A stretch of 26,654 nt of DNA, from the NCBI GenBank assembly GCA_035294325.1, contig DATGLE010000102.1, forward strand, positions 1-26,654, given 5' to 3'. Below, one piece after another: positions 14,972-23,427 of this stretch. The stretch is from DATGLE01 sp035294325 (lineage in GTDB: Bacteria > Chloroflexota > Ktedonobacteria > Ktedonobacterales > Ktedonobacteraceae). The notes under the pieces were generated by a model. It did not search any database and had not been told where the DNA came from. It was given only the letters and a program-made list of their open reading frames with translations. The number at the start of each line of letters is the position of its first letter. Positions within the stretch are counted from its first letter, which is position 1. Made by a program: the position numbers and the translations under genes.

Positions 14972-15316
14972 ATGAAAGTGACACGACTGGCCGAGGCCGT
15001 CCCATATTCTCCGCCCAAACACACCCCGACGGTGTATGCTATGCACTTGCAGCATAAGAGCACAGGCAGTGACGCGCCCTACTCGGTGGGCTGCTCGTAC
15101 TATCTGCCGGGGGCAAAGGCCGAGTGGGACGCTTCGCCGCTGCATAAAGTCTACGTCGTCCTCGATGGCGAAATCGTAGTTGCCACCGAGGAGGGCGAGG
15201 TGAAGCTGCACGCCCTGGACTCCGTTTATCTCGCGCCCAACGAGCGGCGCGAGGTGCGCAACGATACCAACCGCGTCGCGACGATGCTGGTAGTCATGCC
15301 TTACCCGGCACAGTAA
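14972..15316 (+). CDS. Small cupin-domain protein
   Basis: A 114-residue single-domain protein. SVGCSYYLPGAKAEW, then LHKVYVVLDGEIVVATEEGEVKL and LDSVYLAPNERREVRN follow the two cupin motifs. Motif 1 keeps one His (LHKVYVVLDGEI) and Gly, but the usual HxH pair is incomplete, and motif 2 has Glu/Arg where the metal-binding His normally sits. A canonical three-His-one-Glu metal centre is therefore unlikely, and a binding or isomerase-type role is as plausible as dioxygenase activity. GGAGG nine bases upstream sets ATG at 14972. It sits between the cyclase and SDR genes with gaps of 16 and 14 nt, so it is co-expressed with them. Confidence 0.85.
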   Translation: MKVTRLAEAVPYSPPKHTPTVYAMHLQHKSTGSDAPYSVGCSYYLPGAKAEWDASPLHKVYVVLDGEIVVATEEGEVKLHALDSVYLAPNERREVRNDTNRVATMLVVMPYPAQ

Positions 15317-15330
15317 ACGAGGACGATGCA

Positions 15331-16125
15331 ATGGCAGAAGAGAGAAAGACGCGCTACGACATTCCGTCGCTCTTCTCGGTGGCGGGCAAGGTCGCGCTGA
15401 TTACCGGAGCCAGCGGCGGTCTCGGGCAGGCGGCGGCGTTTGGTTTCGCCGAGGCCGGGGCGAAGGTCATGCTGACCGGGCGCAGCGCCGATAAGCTTGG
15501 CGATCTCGCGGGACGTATCAACGAGGCCGGGGGCGTCGCGTCCTACGTGACCGGCCACCCGGCCAGCGCGCAGGATGTACAGAGAGTCGTCGAGGCAACC
15601 GTCGAGCAATTCGGCGGCATCGACGTGCTGATTACAGCCGCTGGCGTTAATCACGTCCAGCCCATCGTCGAGCAGCCGCTTGAGGATTGGCAGGAAGTGA
15701 TGGATGTCAACGTCCGGGGAACCTGGCTGGCCTGCAAGGAGGCCGGGCGCGTGATGATCCAGCAGGGGCGCGGGGGCAAGGTAATTCTTTTCTCTTCCAC
15801 GCGCGGCGCGCTGGGCATGAGCAACTACAGCGCCTACTCGCCCTCGAAGGGCGCGATCCACCTGCTGACACGCTCGCTGGCCTGCGAATGGGGAAAATAC
15901 GGCATTAACGTCAATGCCATCGCGCCAACGGTGATCCGCACCGCGCTCACCCAGTGGATGTTCGACGATAAAGCCTTCTACAAGAACTTTCTCACGCGCA
16001 TCCCGATTGGGCGGCTCGGTGAACCGGAGGATCTGGTTGGCACGCTGCTCTATCTCGCTTCGCGCGCTTCCGATTTTATGACCGGCAACATCGTCTATCT
16101 CGATGGCGGCTATACAGCGGGATAA
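15331..16125 (+). CDS. Short-chain dehydrogenase/reductase (classical SDR)
   Basis: A 264-residue Rossmann oxidoreductase. Cofactor motif TGASGGLG (25-32) is followed by an Arg at the end of strand 2 (LTGRS, residue 51), which favours NADP(H). The catalytic residues are Ser155/156 and YSPSK with Tyr169 and Lys173. The structural NNAG motif is altered to TAAG (102-105). The C-terminal PIGRLGEPEDLVGTLLYLAS..ASDFMTGNIVYLDGGYTAG is typical. It resembles gluconate 5-dehydrogenase and 3-oxoacyl reductase subgroups, but the substrate is not predictable. The start has GAGGA upstream. Third gene of the operon, 27 nt before the dehydrogenase gene. Confidence 0.92.
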   Translation: MAEERKTRYDIPSLFSVAGKVALITGASGGLGQAAAFGFAEAGAKVMLTGRSADKLGDLAGRINEAGGVASYVTGHPASAQDVQRVVEATVEQFGGIDVLITAAGVNHVQPIVEQPLEDWQEVMDVNVRGTWLACKEAGRVMIQQGRGGKVILFSSTRGALGMSNYSAYSPSKGAIHLLTRSLACEWGKYGINVNAIAPTVIRTALTQWMFDDKAFYKNFLTRIPIGRLGEPEDLVGTLLYLASRASDFMTGNIVYLDGGYTAG

Positions 16126-16152
16126 ATCCGAGCAACAGGAAAGGCAAGCGTT

Positions 16153-17097
16153 ATGAGCGCACTCGAAAGAGTAACAATCGTCGGCGCCGGACTCATGGGG
16201 CATGGTATGGCGCAGGTCTTCGCAGCGCATGGGCACCCCGTCATGCTCACGGATAACGACGCTACCATTCTGGCGCAGGCGCGGGGACGCATCCGGGGGA
16301 ACCTGGAGCAACTGGCCGCGCACAGCCTCTTTGACGCAGCCAGCATCGACGCCACCGTTGAACGCGTGACGGTGACGCCGGACCTGGCTCAAGCCTGCGC
16401 CAACTGCAATGTCGTGTTCGAGGCCGTTTTTGAGGACATGGCGCTCAAGCAGTCGATCTTTGCCGAGATGGACCGGCTCTGCCCTCCAGAGGTCATCCTG
16501 TGTAGCAATACATCGGTAATGAGCATTACCGAGATCGCTTCAAAGGCGACGCGGCGCGAGCGCATTCTGGGCACGCACTGGTGGAACCCGCCTTACCTGG
16601 TTCCGCTCGTCGAGGTAGTGCGTACCGCCGATACTGCCGAACAATATATTGAGGCCATCTGTGACCTGCTGACTCGCGTGGGCAAGAGGCCCGTGCGCGT
16701 ACATAAAGATGTGCCCGGCTTCGTCGGCAATCGCTTGCAGCATGCACTCTGGCGTGAGGCATTTTATCTCATCGATCAGGGCATCTGTGACGCGGAGACC
16801 GTCGACGAGGTAGTACGCAACAGCTTCGGCATGCGCCTGCCCGTGCTGGGGCCAGTCGAAAACGCCGATATGATCGGCCTCGACCTGGTAGAATCCATTC
16901 ACGCATATATCGAGCCATATCTCTGTAACTCTACAACCCCGTCCGAGACGCTGCGGGCCAGGGTTGCCGAGAAGAGGCTCGGCTTCAAAAGCGGCGCCGG
17001 CTTCCTTACCTGGTCCGAGCAAGAGATGGCCGCTTCAAGGAAGCGCCTGGCCGAGCATCTGATGAGGATGCTCGGCCAGCGGCCGCAGGAAGAATAA
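16153..17097 (+). CDS. 3-hydroxyacyl-CoA dehydrogenase-family enzyme (carnitine/lambda-crystallin-like)
   Basis: A 314-residue NAD-dependent dehydrogenase with N-terminal Rossmann domain (GAGLMG, 11-16; Asp34 at the end of strand 2 favours NAD) and C-terminal helical domain. Signature residues are SNTS (118-121), His142 in GTHWWNPPYLVPLVEVV, Glu154 and the DVPGFVGNRLQHALWREAFYL stretch (about 179-199). The WW in place of the usual FF/FN next to the catalytic His is seen in hydroxyacid and carnitine-type members, so the substrate may be a free hydroxyacid rather than a CoA ester. AGGAAAGG upstream supports ATG at 16153. Last gene of the tight enzyme operon. Its final codons lie in a 13-bp inverted repeat. 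Confidence 0.9.
   Translation: MSALERVTIVGAGLMGHGMAQVFAAHGHPVMLTDNDATILAQARGRIRGNLEQLAAHSLFDAASIDATVERVTVTPDLAQACANCNVVFEAVFEDMALKQSIFAEMDRLCPPEVILCSNTSVMSITEIASKATRRERILGTHWWNPPYLVPLVEVVRTADTAEQYIEAICDLLTRVGKRPVRVHKDVPGFVGNRLQHALWREAFYLIDQGICDAETVDEVVRNSFGMRLPVLGPVENADMIGLDLVESIHAYIEPYLCNSTTPSETLRARVAEKRLGFKSGAGFLTWSEQEMAASRKRLAEHLMRMLGQRPQEE
17047..17079 (+). repeat. Inverted repeat within the 3' end of the dehydrogenase gene
   Basis: Perfect 13-bp arms (17047-17059 and 17067-17079; arm CTGGCCGAGCATC) around a 7-nt loop encode part of the protein's last 17 residues. A second, longer hairpin follows 20 nt later, so the mRNA end carries two tandem stem-loops. Confidence 0.7.
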
Positions 17098-17099
17098 AC

Positions 17100-17147
17100 A
17101 TGTTGAGGAGTGGAACAGGCGCCAGCGCCTGTTCCACTCCTCAACAT
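17100..17147 (+). terminator. Long perfect hairpin between enzyme operon and ABC operon
   Basis: Arms of 23 bp (17100-17122 and 17125-17147) are separated by only two bases and begin three bases after the dehydrogenase stop codon. No T-run follows directly (CCTTAAATAATAAA). It could terminate transcription, stabilise the enzyme mRNA, or belong to a dispersed palindrome family, since its arm length equals that of the hairpin at 12957-13009. Confidence 0.65.
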
Positions 17148-17189
17148 CCTTAAATAATAAACGCGATTCTCCCGTAGGAGGACGGAGGA

Positions 17190-18440
17190 ATGATGAAACA
17201 GACACGTCTATTTCAGCTCATCATGGTAGGATTGGGCCTGATGATGCTGACCTTGCTCCCCGCCTGTGGCGGAGGAGCATCTTCTGGCTCCAGTTCGAAC
17301 GCACCGAAACAGATCGTCATTGGAGCCTCCATTCCAGAGACCGGGGCACTGGCCGCCTTTGGTTCATACGCGAAATGGGGCTATAGCGCTGCGGTTGCCG
17401 ACGTGAACAAATCCGGCGGACTTTTCCTTTCAAAATACAACGTCAAGGTACCGGTCAAGCTCATCCTCTATGATGACCAGAGCCAGCCGGACCAGGTAAC
17501 GGCCAATACGCAGCGCCTCGTATTGAGCGATAAGGTGAACGCCCTGCTCGGCTCGGCAACCCCGCCGCTGGTCATCCCTGGCGCCGTCGTGGCCGAGCGC
17601 AACCATATTCCGCTGGTGGCCGGCATGACGCCGATCCGCGCCTTCCTGGGGGCCAATCCGCACTGGACCTATGCCTGGGATATCTTCTTCGATGAGTTCG
17701 ACATGACGCAGCAGCAGTTCCTGACCATGAACACGGTGCAGTCGAACCACAAGGTCGCACTCTTCACCGATAACGAGCAGGATGGCGTGGTAATGGGCCA
17801 GCTCTGGACGCAAAACGCGCCCAAGTTCGGCTACCAGATCGCCTACCATGCCAGCTTCCCCGTTGGTACCACCGATTACGGCGACCTGATCCGCCGCGCC
17901 CAGGCATCGGGCGCGCAGATTGTGATCGCGCAGATGGAGACCCCCGACGCGATCACGCTCTGGCGCCAGATGCAAACGCTGAACTATCGCCCGGCGGCGG
18001 CGTTCATTGAAAAGGGCGCCGAGCCGGTGCAGTGGTGGAACGCGCTCAAGATGGCGGCCCAGGGTACGATGGTCGCAGGCTACTGGTATCCCACGCTGCC
18101 CTATCCCGGGGCCAGCACGCTGCGCCAGCGCTTCGAGAAGGACACCGGCCAGACTTACAGCCAGCACATCGCCGATACCTATACGGCGGCGCAGGTGCTC
18201 ATGGATGCCATCGTGAAGGCTGGCTCGCTCGATGCGCAGGCCATTAATACAGCCATCGGCCAGACCAACAAGACCTACGTCGTCGGTCCCGTCGATTTCG
18301 CGAAAGGACCGGCCGGGCATACATCTCCGCTGCCCAGTTTCATGTTGCAGTGGCAGGATGGGCAGACGCAGATCGTCTATCCCCAGAACAAGGCGACGGC
18401 CAGGTTCATTTACCCGCTGCCGCCCTGGAGTGCCGTCTAA
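17190..18440 (+). CDS. ABC transporter substrate-binding lipoprotein 1 (branched-chain amino acid type)
   Basis: A 416-residue extracytoplasmic receptor. It has a lipoprotein signal peptide (basic N-terminus, hydrophobic 9-22, lipobox LLPAC with Cys26), a Gly/Ser tether, then the Leu/Ile/Val-binding fold beginning IVIGASIPETGALAAFG. It delivers ligand to the LivH/LivM permease encoded next. It is closely similar to the receptor at 22066-23304 throughout the mature domain (for example NPHWTYAWDIFFDE, QIVIAQMETPDAI, TYVVGPVDFAKGP), so the two are recent duplicates. GGAGG eight bases upstream supports the first ATG at 17190; a second ATG follows at once. The real ligand is unknown; aromatic and carboxylic acids are common for this family outside true LIV systems. 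Confidence 0.92.
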   Translation: MMKQTRLFQLIMVGLGLMMLTLLPACGGGASSGSSSNAPKQIVIGASIPETGALAAFGSYAKWGYSAAVADVNKSGGLFLSKYNVKVPVKLILYDDQSQPDQVTANTQRLVLSDKVNALLGSATPPLVIPGAVVAERNHIPLVAGMTPIRAFLGANPHWTYAWDIFFDEFDMTQQQFLTMNTVQSNHKVALFTDNEQDGVVMGQLWTQNAPKFGYQIAYHASFPVGTTDYGDLIRRAQASGAQIVIAQMETPDAITLWRQMQTLNYRPAAAFIEKGAEPVQWWNALKMAAQGTMVAGYWYPTLPYPGASTLRQRFEKDTGQTYSQHIADTYTAAQVLMDAIVKAGSLDAQAINTAIGQTNKTYVVGPVDFAKGPAGHTSPLPSFMLQWQDGQTQIVYPQNKATARFIYPLPPWSAV

Positions 18441-18456
18441 TCGCAAACAAGAAGCG

Positions 18457-18479
18457 GAGGACGGCAGGGCCGTCCTCCC
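18457..18479 (+). repeat. Hairpin between receptor and permease genes
   Basis: GGAGGACGGC (18457-18466) and GCCGTCCTCC (18470-18479) form a perfect 10-bp stem with AGG loop, 16 nt after the receptor stop codon. Such a stem after the receptor gene often protects the upstream mRNA and yields more receptor than permease; that role is inference. Confidence 0.65.
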
Positions 18480-18503
18480 ACTTCCTTGAGTAAGGAGATT
18501 TCG

Positions 18504-19376
18504 ATGACCTCGTCAACACTGCTGGCCGGCGCCATCAGTGGACTGCTGCTAGGTGGACTTTACGCCGTAACGGCCCTGGGACTTTCTATGGTCTTCGGCG
18601 TGATGCGACTCGTCAATATCGTCCACGGGGAATTGCTCATCCTGGCAGCATATCTCGACTTCACCATCTCGGGCGCTCTCGGCATCGATCCGCTGCTGAC
18701 CGCGCTGCTATTGATTCCTGTGATGTTCCTGATCGGCTACCCGATCCAGCGCTGGCTGCTCAATCCCCTCATGCACCAGGGTATGGAGCCGCCGCTGCTG
18801 GTGACGTTCGGCCTCTCGATCATCGCACAGAACCTGATGCTGCTGATCTGGAAAGCCGACTCGCGCGCGATCACCACGGGTTATTCAGACGTTGGCTTGC
18901 AGCTCTTCGGCGTGCGCGTTCCCCTGCTCTACCTGGTCGCCTTTGTCCTGGCCTTTGTGCTGATCGGGGGCATCCAGTTCTTGCTCAGCCATAGCTACAT
19001 CGGCAAGGCCATCCGCGCCGCCTCTCAGGACGCTCGCACCGCGCAGGTCATGGGCATCAACCCCGAAGCGGTCTACGCCCTCACCTATGCCATCGGGGCA
19101 GCCACGGCGGCTCTCGGCGGGACGCTGATCGGCATGTCCTTCTCGTTTGTTCCGACCAGCGGCCTGACCTGGCTGCTCAAGGGCTTCGTCGTCGTCGTGC
19201 TGGGCGGCATGGGCAGCATCGTGGGCATGCTGGGCGGAGGGCTGATCCTCGGCGTCGCGGAGGGCGTGGGCGCGGCCATCACGGGAACGGGCTATCGCGA
19301 TATGATCGGCCTGCTGATCTTCCTCGCCGTCCTGGTAATCAGACCGCGCGGCCTCTTTGGTCGCTCAAGGGAGTAG
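18504..19376 (+). CDS. livH: Branched-chain amino acid-type ABC permease LivH
   Basis: A 290-residue inner-membrane permease with about eight hydrophobic segments. The opening LLAGAISGLLLGGLYAVTALGLSMVFGVMRLVNIVHGELL is the LivH signature, and SYIGKAIRAASQDARTAQVMGINPEAVYALTYAIG (about 168-202) is the cytoplasmic coupling loop that contacts the ATPase. ATG at 18504 follows AAGGAG by seven bases; a TTG six codons upstream is unsupported. It is followed after 16 nt by livM, with which it should form the translocation pore. Confidence 0.93.
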   Translation: MTSSTLLAGAISGLLLGGLYAVTALGLSMVFGVMRLVNIVHGELLILAAYLDFTISGALGIDPLLTALLLIPVMFLIGYPIQRWLLNPLMHQGMEPPLLVTFGLSIIAQNLMLLIWKADSRAITTGYSDVGLQLFGVRVPLLYLVAFVLAFVLIGGIQFLLSHSYIGKAIRAASQDARTAQVMGINPEAVYALTYAIGAATAALGGTLIGMSFSFVPTSGLTWLLKGFVVVVLGGMGSIVGMLGGGLILGVAEGVGAAITGTGYRDMIGLLIFLAVLVIRPRGLFGRSRE

Positions 19377-19392
19377 AGGAGGAATAGAGCGC

Positions 19393-20406
19393 ATGTACCG
19401 GCTGCGCCGCATGAGCGTTGAATATCAAAAGTCACGCGCCTCACAGGGGAGCCTGCTGAGCCACCTCTCCTGGCTGCGCTGGGCACTGCTTGCCCTTGTC
19501 CTGCTCGCGCTGGCCCTGCTGCCGCAGGTGGCTGATCCCTATACTATCGCGCTGGTCTACACTATGTTTATCTACGTGGCACTGGCACAGAGCTGGAATC
19601 TCGTCGGCGGCTATACGGGCCTGATTTCGCTGGGCCACGCCGCGTTCTTCGGGCTGGGAGCCTACACGACGGCTATCCTGATGACCTGGGCCAATGTCGA
19701 CTTTTACCCGGCCATCCTGGCAAGCGGACTGGTGGCCTCTATTTTCGCGGTGATTATCTCATTCCCTATCTTTCGCTTCCGTGGCATCTATTTCGCGATT
19801 GGTACACTGGTGCTCTCCGAGGCGCTGCGCATCTGGATGATTAACTGGAGCCTGACGGGAGGCGCGCAGGGGATCAACCTTCCGATAGCAAATACGCCTG
19901 ATCCGATCAGCTTCTATTATGTCGGTTTCGCGCTGGCGATCATCGCCACCGGCGTTCTCGTGCTTGTGCTGCACTCCAAACCTGGCTTCGGGCTGCGCGC
20001 CATTCGCGACAACGAGGACGCGGCCCAGAATATGGGCGTGAACACGTTTATGGTCAAACTTACCGCTTTCGCGATCAGCGCCTGCATCGCGGGCCTCGCC
20101 GGGGGCATCTATGCCGCCTACCTGGGCACGATTGAGCCATACTCGATCTTCTCGGTCGATTGGACAATCACGGCGATCAATACCGTCATCATCGGCGGCA
20201 TGGGTACGCTCATTGGCCCCATCATCGGCACCATCTTCACTACCGCGCTCTCCGAGGGCCTCAAGAACTATCAGACCATCCACCTGATTATCACCGGCGT
20301 GATCCTCATTCTGGTGATTCGCTTCCTGCCCGCCGGTATCTGGGGACAACTGCGCAACTGGCTGCGCCTGCCAGGCAGTACGGCCAGGGAAGCGAGGAAG
20401 GTATAG
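19393..20406 (+). CDS. livM: Branched-chain amino acid-type ABC permease LivM
   Basis: A 337-residue membrane protein with a basic N-terminal tail (1-35), then about nine hydrophobic segments. Typical LivM segments are SWNLVGGYTGLISLGHAAFFGLGAYTTA (about 64-91), FRFRGIYFAIGTLVLSEALR (about 121-140) and the coupling loop SKPGFGLRAIRDNEDAAQNMGVN (about 197-219). GGAGG ten bases upstream supports ATG at 19393; a second ATG six codons later is possible. It lies 16 nt after livH and 3 nt before the ATPase gene, so the genes are translationally linked. Confidence 0.93.
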   Translation: MYRLRRMSVEYQKSRASQGSLLSHLSWLRWALLALVLLALALLPQVADPYTIALVYTMFIYVALAQSWNLVGGYTGLISLGHAAFFGLGAYTTAILMTWANVDFYPAILASGLVASIFAVIISFPIFRFRGIYFAIGTLVLSEALRIWMINWSLTGGAQGINLPIANTPDPISFYYVGFALAIIATGVLVLVLHSKPGFGLRAIRDNEDAAQNMGVNTFMVKLTAFAISACIAGLAGGIYAAYLGTIEPYSIFSVDWTITAINTVIIGGMGTLIGPIIGTIFTTALSEGLKNYQTIHLIITGVILILVIRFLPAGIWGQLRNWLRLPGSTAREARKV

Positions 20407-20409
20407 CGC

Positions 20410-22005
<1,596 letters not shown>

Positions 22006-22065
22006 GACATTATCAATCTTTGTCACCTTTTAACGGATACAGATATATAGGGAGGTGAATACTAC

Positions 22066-23304
22066 ATGAAACGAAAGCGGATGACGCAGGCCGTCATCAT
22101 GTCGCTGATACTCCCAGCCCTGCTGCTGCTTTCGGCATGCGCGGGGGCTGATAATACCACCGTTGTACCCAATGCGCCGAAGCAGATTCTGATCGGAGCC
22201 TCGCTGCCCGAGAGCGGCGCGCTCGCCGGTTTTGGCCTCTATGCCGTGTGGGGGTATACAACCGCCATCAACGACGTGAACGCACAGGGGGGCCTGTATC
22301 TCTCACAGTATCACACGAAGGTCCCGGTAAAACTTATCTTCTATGATAACAAGAGCCAGTCGGACCTGGCGGCCTCTACCACCCAGCGGCTCGTCACGCA
22401 GGACAAGGTGAACGTCCTGCTCGGCTCGGCGACGCCTCCGCTGGCCGTACCCAGCGCCACCGTTGCCGACAAATATCATATCCCGATGGTGATAGGCATG
22501 ACGCCAATCCGCGCCTTCCTGGCAGGCAGCCCGCATTGGACCTACGCCTGGGATATCTTCTTCGATGAACTGGACATGACGACGCAGCAGTTCAAAACGA
22601 TGAATATGGTGCAGTCGAATCGTAAGGTCGCGCTCTTCACCGACACGGAACAGGACGGTGTAGTGATGGGGCACCTGTGGGAGCAGAACGCGCCCAAATT
22701 CGGCTATCAGATCGTCTATCGCGCCAACTTCCCCGTTGGCACTACCAATTACGCCGACTATATCACGAAGACGGAGCAGTCTGGCGCGCAAATTATCATC
22801 GCGCAGATGGAGACGCCAGACGCGATTGCCATGTGGAGTCAGATGCAGGCCATGAACTACCGCCCGGCGGCCGCCTTCATAGAAAAAGGGTCCGAGCCTG
22901 CGGAATGGATCTCTGCGCTGCACAATACGGGCGAAGGGGTGATGGTCGCGGGCTACTGGGATCCCTCGCTGCCCTATCCTGGCGCCAGAGATCTGCGCCT
23001 GCGCTTCGAGCTTGATACCGGCCTGACCTATAGCCAGCACATCGCCGACACCTATTCGGTAGCGCAAATCATGATGGATGCTATCGTGAAGGCCGGTTCG
23101 CTCGATCCCCAGGCCATCAATACGGCCATCAGTCAGACCAACAAGACCTACGTCGTCGGTCATATTAACTTCGCCCAGGGGCCGGGCGGGCATACCTCGG
23201 CGCTGCCCAGCTTCATGTTGCAGTGGCAGCACGGGCAGACGCAGATTGTCTACCCGCCCAAACTGGCGACAGCGAAGTTCGTGTATCCCTTACCGCCCTG
23301 GTAA
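22066..23304 (+). CDS. ABC transporter substrate-binding lipoprotein 2, paralogue of the first receptor
   Basis: A 412-residue lipoprotein receptor with lipobox LLSAC (Cys25) and the same fold and landmarks as the receptor at 17190. Conserved blocks include PKQILIGASLPESGALAGFG, SPHWTYAWDIFFDE, ALFTDTEQDGVVMG and TYSQHIADTY. Differences cluster in the signal peptide and tether, and near PAEWISALHNTGEGVMVAGYWDP against PVQWWNALKMAAQGTMVAGYWYP, in the lobe-facing second half. GGGAGG nine bases before ATG at 22066 is a strong ribosome site. It lies 60 nt after the ATPase gene and probably shares its transcript. Two receptors for one permease would widen the ligand range or give two affinities; a third use, presenting ligand to the downstream chemoreceptor, is speculation. 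Confidence 0.92.
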   Translation: MKRKRMTQAVIMSLILPALLLLSACAGADNTTVVPNAPKQILIGASLPESGALAGFGLYAVWGYTTAINDVNAQGGLYLSQYHTKVPVKLIFYDNKSQSDLAASTTQRLVTQDKVNVLLGSATPPLAVPSATVADKYHIPMVIGMTPIRAFLAGSPHWTYAWDIFFDELDMTTQQFKTMNMVQSNRKVALFTDTEQDGVVMGHLWEQNAPKFGYQIVYRANFPVGTTNYADYITKTEQSGAQIIIAQMETPDAIAMWSQMQAMNYRPAAAFIEKGSEPAEWISALHNTGEGVMVAGYWDPSLPYPGARDLRLRFELDTGLTYSQHIADTYSVAQIMMDAIVKAGSLDPQAINTAISQTNKTYVVGHINFAQGPGGHTSALPSFMLQWQHGQTQIVYPPKLATAKFVYPLPPW

Positions 23305-23321
23305 AGAAATAGAAGTGGGGT

Positions 23322-23341
23322 CCAGGGGCGGCAGCCCCTGG
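23322..23341 (+). repeat. GC hairpin after the second receptor gene
   Basis: CCAGGGGC (23322-23329) and GCCCCTGG (23334-23341) form a perfect 8-bp stem with GGCA loop, followed by a GC-rich tract to about 23360. No T-run follows directly. This GGGTCCAGGGGCGGCAGCCC-type sequence is reminiscent of dispersed repeats in GC-rich genomes, but the copy number cannot be judged here. Confidence 0.55.
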
Positions 23342-23427
23342 CGGGGTGCGGGATGTCTCCGCTCCTCCCTTCCCCTCTTCTCACTTTTAATGAGAACTCA
23401 TAGTGTAACACAAAAGGATACCACGGG

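Noticed and set aside
22020..22049. TTGTCA-N18-TATATA as a separate promoter for the second receptor gene
   Set aside because: Transcription would start inside the ribosome-binding site, about 10 nt before the start codon, so it is unlikely to drive normal translation of this gene.
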